Assembly: GCA_019637685.1 (NCBI GenBank)
Contig: JAHBVF010000023.1
Location: 1 to 64,000, forward strand
DNA: 64,000 bases
Reading direction: 5' to 3'
Source of the DNA: Caldilineaceae bacterium
GTDB lineage: Bacteria; Chloroflexota; Anaerolineae; Caldilineales; Caldilineaceae
A program made the position numbers and the translations under genes. How positions within the stretch are numbered: position 1 is the first letter of the stretch; each line of letters begins with the position of its first letter. The notes under the pieces are model-generated. The model saw nothing but the letters and a program-made list of their open reading frames with translations, was not told the DNA's origin and searched no databases. This document shows, in pieces, positions 44,556 to 52,427 of this stretch.

Positions 44556-45442
44556 TCCAGCGCCTCGCCAAAGGCCCAGCGCCGGGTTAGCAGATATTGG
44601 GCCGCCACCACGGCCAGGGTAATCCCATACATAGCCCAAACCACCGCGGCCGCGTAGCCCAGGCGCAGATCGTCGAAGGCCATCTGATAGCTGTAGAGGG
44701 GGAGAAAGAGAGTGGCGTAGCCCGGCCCGCCTTTGGTCACCAGCAGCGACGGCACAAAATTGGCTTGCAGGCTGATGATCAGGTCACGGGCGGTGAGCAG
44801 CAGCAGGGACGGCAGCATCAGCGGCAGGGTCAGGTGGCGGAAACGACCCCACGCGCCCGCGCCGTCCAGGGCTGCCGCGTCGTAGAGGTGGTCGGGCAGC
44901 CCGCGCCGGGATGCCACCAGCACCACAAAAACTTCGCCCAACTGCCAGGCGGCCATCAGCACCAGCGCCCACAGGGCTGTGCGGGGATCGATTGTCCAGG
45001 CAGGGGTGGGCAGGCTGAGCGACCCCAGCAACAGATTGAGCGGCCCGTAGCGGGGGTTGAACGTGACCAGCCAGACCAGCGCGTAGGCCACATCCGGGAT
45101 GGCGACCGGCAGAGCAGCCAGCCCCCGAAGGAGGCCCCGTCCCCAGCCGTCCCGCGCCAGCAGCAGGCCCAAGAGAAACGCGCCGCCCATGCGCAGGGGC
45201 ACGGCCAGGGCCAGATAGAGCAGGCTGTTTGTCAATGCTACCCAAAAGAGCCGGTCGCCCCAGAGACGGCGCAGGTTGTCCAGTCCGCTCCACACGGGCG
45301 GGGTAAGTGCGTCGTAGTTTGTAAAGGCCAGGCCCAGGGAAAGCAGCGAGGGGAGCAACACCAGCGTACACAGACCGATGGCATAGGGAAGCAAGAGCAG
45401 CGCTAGCTGACTGCGCTTGTGTATCTGGTTGTGATGAGCCAT
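44552..45442 (-). CDS. Carbohydrate ABC transporter permease (MalF type)
   Basis: 296-residue permease with about six membrane segments, the start LALLLLPYAIGLCTLVLLPSL in split form, and EAA-loop sequence DAAALDGAGAWGRFRHLTLPL. It is the first gene of the minus-strand permease pair and its stop overlaps the next start. The 148-base gap to the divergent Asp-box lipoprotein gene should hold both promoters. Confidence 0.9.
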   Translation of the reverse strand: MAHHNQIHKRSQLALLLLPYAIGLCTLVLLPSLLSLGLAFTNYDALTPPVWSGLDNLRRLWGDRLFWVALTNSLLYLALAVPLRMGGAFLLGLLLARDGWGRGLLRGLAALPVAIPDVAYALVWLVTFNPRYGPLNLLLGSLSLPTPAWTIDPRTALWALVLMAAWQLGEVFVVLVASRRGLPDHLYDAAALDGAGAWGRFRHLTLPLMLPSLLLLTARDLIISLQANFVPSLLVTKGGPGYATLFLPLYSYQMAFDDLRLGYAAAVVWAMYGITLAVVAAQYLLTRRWAFGEALD

Positions 45443-45490
45443 GGCAAATGAAGCCTACTCCGCCTGGAATTTTCAGTGAACAATCTGTAA

Positions 45491-45518
45491 TTGACATTTT
45501 TAGTAACGGTTATATTAT
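45491..45518 (+). promoter_or_regulatory. Predicted promoter of the Asp-box lipoprotein gene
   Basis: Perfect TTGACA at 45491-45496 and TATTAT at 45513-45518 (16-base spacer), within a strongly AT-rich stretch; TATACT at 45516 is an alternative -10. The start codon is 73 bases downstream. Confidence 0.7.
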
Positions 45519-45590
45519 ACTACATTGCGTTCCTCCGAGTTAGCAAGTCGTCTGGTAGTATTCATATCCACCACAATTCAGGAGAGATGT

Positions 45591-48500
45591 ATGTTGTCAA
45601 GCCGCAACGCGGTTTACAGTAGATGGGCCTTGATTTTTGTTCTGTTGCTATTGGCAGGATGCAGCACAGCACAGACGAATGAAAAGGCTGTTGAGCAGAA
45701 TGGGGTCGCCTTGGAATCCGTAGCCGTGCTTGCGGATTCGACAGTGGCTCTGCTGCCGGGGGAGCATCAGGAAATGGCTTTGGGTTCCGCGGCATCTTCG
45801 GATGATCCCGATGGCAGCCCGGAGATCCGTGAGGCCCGTTTTGAATGGTTTTGGAAGCAACGGGCCTATCCGCTGAACACAGTGCCTTTTATGGCCAATA
45901 ATCGAGCACTGGAGCGGGCACGTTCAATGGACCGGGCCTTCCAGGACAATCCTTGGCAGAGTATCGGTCCTGCGCCTCTGCTGGAGGAGTTCCAGAACAA
46001 CTCGGATGCTGGTGAAGTGCGCACGACAGCCAGTGGACGCCTGACGGGGATCGTATTTGACCCCAGCAATGCCAATACAATTTATGTGGCGACCGCGGGC
46101 GGCGGCGTCTGGAAAAGTACCAACAAAGGCGTCTCCTTTGTGTCTATTACTTCTACCCGTCCTGAATTTGCCTTCTCTTCGGTGGCGGTGGACCCAGCCA
46201 ACTCAAATATCGTCTATGCCGGCACGGGTGATCTCAACGGCTACTATGGCAACGGCATCCTGAAATCTACAGATGGCGGCACCACCTGGACACTTTTGGG
46301 CACTGCTCAGTTTGGAGCCAATGCAGTGATCCAGATAGTCATTGATCCGACCAACAGCAACCGCATTTATGCGGCCACTGGCTGGGCAGCCCAACGCGCC
46401 AGTAAAGATCAACCTCCGGCCAAAGGTGTCTTCCGTTCCAACGACGCCGGTGCAACCTGGCAGCAGGTCTTGGCCTGCAATCCGTGTGCCAATGGTTTCA
46501 CAGACCTGTTGATGGAGCCGGGCAATCCCCAGATACTCTATGCGGCCAATGCGGGCGTGGGTGTCTTTAAGAGTACAGATGGCGGCGACACCTGGAATGC
46601 ACTGGCCGATTTTGCGGCCAAAGTGGGACGGCAGAACTACACCCGTCTGGAGATGGCGATTGGCAGCGGCGCGGGGGCCAACACTATCTACGCGGGTATC
46701 AACGGCAACCGCAATGTAAATGGCAATCTCGTTCCTTGGGGCTTTGTGTATCGCAGCACAAATGGCGGCCAGAATTGGGAGGCCCTGAACCCGGACACTG
46801 TTCCCAACTATTGTGGCGGCCAGTGCTGGTATGACAATGTAATTGCTGTCAATCCGGCCAATGTCAATGATGTCTATTTGGGTGGTGTGGATGTTTACCG
46901 CACGACGAATGGCGGCGCGAATTGGACGAACATCCGCCAAGCCACCCACGTGGATCAGCACGCAGCGGCTTTTGATCCCGCTGAGCCGGGCGTGCTCTGG
47001 ATGGGCAATGACGGCGGTCTCTTCCGCTATAAGGACGCCGCGTGGACAGCCTTCAATACGGGCATTACTTCCCTCCAGTTCGTGGGTGTGGGTGTCCATC
47101 CCACCAACCAAAACCTGGCCGTTGGCGGTATGCAGGACAACTCCCACGCTTTCTACGACGGGACAAACTGGAAAGGCTTTGAATTTGCCGACGGCAACAA
47201 AGCCGAGTTTGATCCCTTTGATCCGAATATTTTCTATCACGGGGATCAGCAGCTCTCTTTCAAGGCCAACAGCGGCACGACTGTGGTGAATGCGCGGAAC
47301 AATGTGGAGCCGCGTCTCAACGGTATTAATGTCGATGATCCTGTCGAGTTTTATCTGCCTTTCGAGACTGATCCCAATACGGCGGGTGTTCTCTATCTGG
47401 GCACAAATAGAGTCTATCGCACGACAGATCGGGGTATGAATTGGACGGCCATCAGCCCGCCGGCAGAAGGTGACGCAAATATCCGCTCTATCGGTGTTCC
47501 CAACAACAACGCCAATCTGCTTTATGTGGGCACGACTTTTGGTCAGATCAGTAAGGGAACCCGAGGCGGCGACGGTCAGTGGATGTGGGCAAATCTGACA
47601 AAAGCACCGCTGCCGGGCCGTCTGCTCTCTGATATCGCCATTCACCCGACCAATTCCCAAGTTGTATACCTGGCCTATAACGGCTTTACTGCCAATACGC
47701 CGGATACGCCCGGCCACATCTTCAAAAGCACAGATAGCGGAACCACCTGGTCTTTGAGCGACGGAACCGGGGCCAATACCTTCCCGGATGTGCCAGCCCT
47801 GACGATTTTCATCGATCCGGACAACACCAACCACATTTATGTGGGCACGGACATCGGCGTCTTTCGTTCGACGGATGGAGGGGACACCTGGGCCACCTTT
47901 AGCCAGGGCCTGCCTCCTGTGCCAGTGACGGACCTGAAGTATCAGCGGGCTAATAAACTGCTGTGGGCCGCTACCTACGGACGCAGCATCTATCGCACGT
48001 CATTGATTCCGGTTTCGCCCACGGCTACGCCGACAGCCACGGCCGGTGCGTCCGCCACACCGACCAGCACGCCGACAGCCACCAACACGCCGACTATCAC
48101 CCCGACGCCAACGGCTACCCAGCCGCCGCCAGTTACCGGTGTGGCCCCGGGCGCGTGGGCTGGCAATGTCAGCTTTCTGATTGCGGCAGATAAGGCCCGG
48201 CTCTTTGACTTCAAAATTCAAGTGAACTTTGGCAACTGCGCCGAACCCCTGCAATTCAACGGCCCAGCCGCCATCGACGGAGAAGGCAACTTCACCTTTA
48301 CTGTCAGCAATCGCACCAGCACATGGAGTGCTACGGGCAAGATTAGCAACCAGAGCGCCAGTGGTACTGCGACCTTCGATAACATCGCTCCCAGCACTTC
48401 TATGTGTGGCAATCCCTTCACCGGGACTGTCAACTGGACAGCTAGCTGGACCGGCTCGGCCGCGGATCCCACCGCAACACCGATTCCGCCCACGCCGACG

Positions 48501-49211
48501 GCCACAGCCACACCGCCCAGCACCACCGGCATCAATGGCCAGGTGTTGAACAAAGGCATTGGGCTGGCCGGGATTCAGGTGGGTCTCTTTGCCTGTGCCA
48601 ATGTGGGCCGGGAAGGATGTGATCCGGAGGCCCAGACACCGTTGACAACGACAAAGACTGTGGCGGGCGGCTCGTATAACTTTGCCGGTGTGGCCTCTCT
48701 GCCCGCAGGCCAGGAGTATTTCGTCTTCTATCTGAACGACGAAGCGGGCGGCAACACCGCCGACGATACGCTCCTCTACCGCTGGTATGGGCAGTCCATC
48801 ACCAGTTATACAGCAGGCAACAGCGCCAGCGGCGGCACGTTTGACATTGGCGAAGTGTTGTTGCAGGCCCCCAGCGACGGTATCACAGCCACCCTGCCCC
48901 TTACCTTTACGTGGACGGCACGGCCTGCTGTGACGGGCGAGAGCTATGCCTGGTCGCTCTTCGATCTGGACACAGGGCTAACTATCTGTGAATCTGCCCC
49001 TGCCAATGCCACCAGTTTTGCGTTGACCTCGGCTTTCTTCAATGAAAACTGCACCGGGGTTCAGCCGGGTATGGAGTATGGCTGGTTCGTCTGGGCTGTC
49101 AACGGGACTGATTTCGAGACCGCGGCTGGCTATGGCGATTCTTACTATGTGGGTGTGTTGACCTTTGCCAGTGGCAATGTGCAGGTCTACTTGCCTACTG
49201 TGCGACGCTAA
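45591..49211 (+). CDS. Large Asp-box (sortilin/BNR-like) repeat lipoprotein
   Basis: 1206-residue surface lipoprotein. Signal peptide with lipobox LLAGC (Cys at about 22), AGGAGA upstream of the ATG at 45591. About nine Asp-box motifs (S-T-D/N-x-G-x-T-W), for example KSTDGGTTW, RSNDAGATW, RSTNGGQNW and RTTDRGMNW, indicate a beta-propeller pair of the sortilin/VPS10 or exo-glucanase type between about 135 and 800. A Thr-Pro linker (about 805-840), a beta-sandwich, a second TP linker (about 965-985), then carboxypeptidase-regulatory-like and fibronectin-like regions follow. It ends VQVYLPTVRR. No glycosidase residues can be assigned with confidence. Confidence 0.88.
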   Translation: MLSSRNAVYSRWALIFVLLLLAGCSTAQTNEKAVEQNGVALESVAVLADSTVALLPGEHQEMALGSAASSDDPDGSPEIREARFEWFWKQRAYPLNTVPFMANNRALERARSMDRAFQDNPWQSIGPAPLLEEFQNNSDAGEVRTTASGRLTGIVFDPSNANTIYVATAGGGVWKSTNKGVSFVSITSTRPEFAFSSVAVDPANSNIVYAGTGDLNGYYGNGILKSTDGGTTWTLLGTAQFGANAVIQIVIDPTNSNRIYAATGWAAQRASKDQPPAKGVFRSNDAGATWQQVLACNPCANGFTDLLMEPGNPQILYAANAGVGVFKSTDGGDTWNALADFAAKVGRQNYTRLEMAIGSGAGANTIYAGINGNRNVNGNLVPWGFVYRSTNGGQNWEALNPDTVPNYCGGQCWYDNVIAVNPANVNDVYLGGVDVYRTTNGGANWTNIRQATHVDQHAAAFDPAEPGVLWMGNDGGLFRYKDAAWTAFNTGITSLQFVGVGVHPTNQNLAVGGMQDNSHAFYDGTNWKGFEFADGNKAEFDPFDPNIFYHGDQQLSFKANSGTTVVNARNNVEPRLNGINVDDPVEFYLPFETDPNTAGVLYLGTNRVYRTTDRGMNWTAISPPAEGDANIRSIGVPNNNANLLYVGTTFGQISKGTRGGDGQWMWANLTKAPLPGRLLSDIAIHPTNSQVVYLAYNGFTANTPDTPGHIFKSTDSGTTWSLSDGTGANTFPDVPALTIFIDPDNTNHIYVGTDIGVFRSTDGGDTWATFSQGLPPVPVTDLKYQRANKLLWAATYGRSIYRTSLIPVSPTATPTATAGASATPTSTPTATNTPTITPTPTATQPPPVTGVAPGAWAGNVSFLIAADKARLFDFKIQVNFGNCAEPLQFNGPAAIDGEGNFTFTVSNRTSTWSATGKISNQSASGTATFDNIAPSTSMCGNPFTGTVNWTASWTGSAADPTATPIPPTPTATATPPSTTGINGQVLNKGIGLAGIQVGLFACANVGREGCDPEAQTPLTTTKTVAGGSYNFAGVASLPAGQEYFVFYLNDEAGGNTADDTLLYRWYGQSITSYTAGNSASGGTFDIGEVLLQAPSDGITATLPLTFTWTARPAVTGESYAWSLFDLDTGLTICESAPANATSFALTSAFFNENCTGVQPGMEYGWFVWAVNGTDFETAAGYGDSYYVGVLTFASGNVQVYLPTVRR

Positions 49212-49234
49212 CGCCATTCGTTCGTTCTTGGATG

Positions 49235-49279
49235 AAAAAAAAGAACCGGATCCGACTGTCGGGTCCGGTTCTTTTTTTG
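49235..49279 (+). terminator. Rho-independent terminator after the Asp-box gene
   Basis: A-run, stem GAACCGGATCCGAC / GTCGGGTCCGGTTC (one G-T pair), then seven T residues. Confidence 0.88.
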
Positions 49280-49384
49280 CGTGTCAAACGGATTTCGCTT
49301 ACCGACAGGGATATTTGGGTTTGATATTCTGACCTTCTGGGGTAAAATAGATTTAGTTATTGAACAAATGTTCTTGCAGCAAAT

Positions 49385-49420
49385 GAGAAACCGAGTTTTC
49401 ATAGAAAAACTCGGTTTCTC
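49385..49420. repeat. Hairpin in the uvrA leader
   Basis: Perfect 15-bp stem GAGAAACCGAGTTTT / AAAACTCGGTTTCTC with a 6-base loop, ending 24 bases before the uvrA start codon and 12 bases before its GGGAG. It could be a leader structure or a terminator for reverse-strand transcripts. GAAACCGAG hairpins are also known as dispersed repeats in other phyla. Confidence 0.65.
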
Positions 49421-49444
49421 CTATGACAGGACGGGAGCAACCCG

Positions 49445-52408
49445 ATGGCTCTGGACAAATTAGTGGTGCGCGGCGCGCGCGAACACAATCTGAAAGGCGT
49501 GAACATCGCCATTCCCCGGGACAAACTGGTGGTCATCACCGGGCTGAGCGGCAGCGGCAAGAGCAGCCTGGCCTTTGACACCATCTATGCCGAAGGCCAG
49601 CGGCGCTATGTGGAATCGCTCTCCGCGTATGCCCGCCAGTTTTTGGGGCTGATGGAGAAGCCCAATGTGGAGCAGATTGAGGGGCTTTCACCGGCTATTT
49701 CCATCGACCAGAAAGGGTCCGGTCGCAACCCCCGCTCCACCGTTGGCACTGTCACCGAAGTCTACGATTATCTGCGCCTGCTCTACGCCCGCATCGGCCA
49801 GCCCCACTGTCCGGAATGTGGCGACCCCATCACCCAGCAGACACCCCAACAGATCGTCGATTCGATTACGGAGATGGAGGAGGGCACGCGCCTGCTGGTT
49901 CTGGCCCCGATTATCAAAGACCGCAAGGGCCACCACAAGACGCTCTTTGAGGGGCTGCAGAGCCAGGGCTACGCGCGGGTGCGGGTGAACGGCGAAATCT
50001 TCGAGATGGAAGAAGTGCCAGAACTGGACCGGTACAAAACCCACACAATCGAAGTGGTCATCGACCGGCTGGTTATTCGTCGCGAACGGCCTGATCCCGA
50101 CAACCCGGATGAGATGCTTGCGGGCACGGATCAGATACGCCTGACCGATTCGGTGGAGACGGCTCTGCGCTTGGGCGAGGGCGCGCTGATCATCTCCCAC
50201 TACGAGCAGCAGCCGCCGGAAGGCAAACAGAACGGCGCGGCCACACAGGTGATGGTGGACCGTATTTATAGTGAACATTTTGCTTGTGTGCGCTGCGGGC
50301 TGAGCTTCACTGAGATCGAACCCCGCACCTTCAGCTTCAACAGCCCGCACGGGGCCTGCCCGGCCTGCGACGGGTTGGGCGTCTTGCAAGAGTTCGACCC
50401 GGAACTGATTCTGGATAGTAATCTAAGCATTGAAGAGGGCGCTATCATCCCCTGGAAGCGGGGGACAAACGACGACAACGACGGGTACTATCTGCAACTG
50501 CTGCGGGCTGTGTGCAAACAGTTCAGCATCCCCACCCGTGTGCCTGTCGAGGAACTGAGCCAGAAGCAGCGGGACGTGCTTCTCAATGGCCTGCCAGCCC
50601 GGCAGAAAGTGCTGGTGGAGTATCAGAATCAGCGGGGACACAGCCGGAGCTACGAGACCAACTACAGCGGCGTTGTGCCCAATCTGCAACGGCGCTACAA
50701 CGAAACCGACAGCGACTGGATACGGGGCAAGCTGGAAGAGTACATGAGTGTGCGCCCCTGCCCCACCTGTCAAGGCAAGCGGCTGCGTCCCATGGCCCTG
50801 GCTGTGACAATTGGCGACAAAAATATCTACGATGTGACATCCATCCCGGTGGTGGACGCGCTGGAATGGTTTCGACGGTTGGGCGGTGGGAACGGTCAGC
50901 CGCCCTTGCTGGGCAGCCGGGATATGCTCATCGCGCAGCAGGTGTTGAAGGAGATCGAGGCCCGGCTGGGATTTATGGTCAATGTGGGTCTGGACTATCT
51001 GACAATGAATCGCACAGCCGTCACCCTCTCCGGCGGTGAGTCCCAGCGGATCCGGTTGGCCACCCAAATCGGCAGCCAACTGATGGGTGTGCTCTATATT
51101 TTGGACGAGCCGAGTATCGGCCTGCATCAGCGGGACAACGCCCGGCTGATTGAAACCCTGCAAGGGATGCGAGACCTGGGCAATACGGTGCTGGTGGTGG
51201 AGCACGACGAGGACACAATCCGGGCGGCGGATTGGGTGGTGGATATGGGACCGGGCGCGGGGGAGCACGGGGGCGAGGTGGTTGTCTCCGCGGCCCAGGC
51301 CGAATTTCAGGCCGCGCCGCACAGTTTGACTGCACAATATATGCGGGGGGAAAGGCAGATTCCCACGCCCACAGAACGGCGCGAGGGCAATGGCAACCAC
51401 CTCCTCATCACCGGCGCGGCCGAAAACAATCTGCGCGGGGTGGATGTGCGCATTCCTCTGGGCAAGTTTGTCGCTGTCACCGGTGTCAGCGGTAGCGGTA
51501 AATCCACACTGGTGGTCGAGGTGCTCTACAAACGGCTGGCCCAGCACTTCTATCGGGCCAAAGATCGACCCGGCAAGTATCAGACTCTGGAAGGCATGGA
51601 GTTTCTGGACAAAGTGATTGAGATCGATCAGGGGCCGATTGGCCGAACACCGCGCAGCAACCCGGCCACGTATGTGGGGCTGTTCACACCCATTCGCGAC
51701 CTCTTTGCTGGGATGACCGAGGCCAAAACCCGTGGATACAAACCGGGCCGATTCAGCTTCAATGTCAAAGGTGGTCGCTGCGAGGCGTGCAAAGGAGACG
51801 GCATCATTCGCATCGAAATGCAATTTTTACCCGATGTCTATGTGCCGTGCGAGGAGTGCAAAGGCCGGCGCTACAACCGGGAGACGCTGGAGATCAAATT
51901 CAGCGGGAAGTCCATTGCCCAGGTGTTGGATATGTCTGTGGAAGAGGCTCTGGAATTCTTCAAGAATATTCCCCGCATTCGCAACAAACTGGAGACGCTG
52001 GACGCGGTGGGGTTGGGCTACATTCGTTTGGGCCAGTCCGCCACCACACTGTCCGGCGGTGAGGCCCAGCGTATCAAGCTGAGCAAGGAACTGAGCCGAC
52101 GGGATACGGGCAATACTTTTTATATTCTGGACGAGCCGACGACGGGCCTACACTTTGAGGATGTGCGTAAACTGCTGGAAGTGCTCCACGCGCTGGTGGA
52201 TCGGGGCAATACGGTGCTGGTCATCGAGCACAATCTGGATGTGATCAAAAACTGCGATTGGCTGATCGATATGGGGCCGGAGGGCGGTGTAAAAGGTGGT
52301 CTGGTGATTGCCGAAGGCACGCCAGAGCAAGTGGCTTTGATCGAAAAGAGCTACACGGGCCACTTTTTGGCCCCTATGCTGGCGCGGTCTGTGGGTGTGC
52401 CCACATAG
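49445..52408 (+). CDS. uvrA: Excinuclease ABC subunit A (UvrA)
   Basis: 987-residue damage-recognition ATPase of nucleotide excision repair. It has two ABC modules: [12 protein letters not shown] near 31-42 and [11 protein letters not shown] near 680-690, with signatures [14 protein letters not shown] and [15 protein letters not shown]. Zinc sites are CVRCGLSF...CPAC and CEACKGDG...CEECKGRRY; the insertion-domain cysteines CPEC and CPTC are also present. GGGAG lies 7 bases before the ATG. Length and order are normal; uvrB and uvrC are not in the window. Confidence 0.97.
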   Translation: MALDKLVVRGAREHNLKGVNIAIPRDKLVVITGLSGSGKSSLAFDTIYAEGQRRYVESLSAYARQFLGLMEKPNVEQIEGLSPAISIDQKGSGRNPRSTVGTVTEVYDYLRLLYARIGQPHCPECGDPITQQTPQQIVDSITEMEEGTRLLVLAPIIKDRKGHHKTLFEGLQSQGYARVRVNGEIFEMEEVPELDRYKTHTIEVVIDRLVIRRERPDPDNPDEMLAGTDQIRLTDSVETALRLGEGALIISHYEQQPPEGKQNGAATQVMVDRIYSEHFACVRCGLSFTEIEPRTFSFNSPHGACPACDGLGVLQEFDPELILDSNLSIEEGAIIPWKRGTNDDNDGYYLQLLRAVCKQFSIPTRVPVEELSQKQRDVLLNGLPARQKVLVEYQNQRGHSRSYETNYSGVVPNLQRRYNETDSDWIRGKLEEYMSVRPCPTCQGKRLRPMALAVTIGDKNIYDVTSIPVVDALEWFRRLGGGNGQPPLLGSRDMLIAQQVLKEIEARLGFMVNVGLDYLTMNRTAVTLSGGESQRIRLATQIGSQLMGVLYILDEPSIGLHQRDNARLIETLQGMRDLGNTVLVVEHDEDTIRAADWVVDMGPGAGEHGGEVVVSAAQAEFQAAPHSLTAQYMRGERQIPTPTERREGNGNHLLITGAAENNLRGVDVRIPLGKFVAVTGVSGSGKSTLVVEVLYKRLAQHFYRAKDRPGKYQTLEGMEFLDKVIEIDQGPIGRTPRSNPATYVGLFTPIRDLFAGMTEAKTRGYKPGRFSFNVKGGRCEACKGDGIIRIEMQFLPDVYVPCEECKGRRYNRETLEIKFSGKSIAQVLDMSVEEALEFFKNIPRIRNKLETLDAVGLGYIRLGQSATTLSGGEAQRIKLSKELSRRDTGNTFYILDEPTTGLHFEDVRKLLEVLHALVDRGNTVLVIEHNLDVIKNCDWLIDMGPEGGVKGGLVIAEGTPEQVALIEKSYTGHFLAPMLARSVGVPT

Positions 52409-52427
52409 GCAGCTTGAACGAGCGTGA

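Noticed and set aside
46203..47834. 543-codon minus-strand frame opposite the Asp-box gene
   Set aside because: Repeats in it are the complement of the Asp-box repeats; no signal or ribosome-binding site.
50423..51823. 466-codon minus-strand frame opposite uvrA
   Set aside because: Shadow frame; uvrA motifs are complete.
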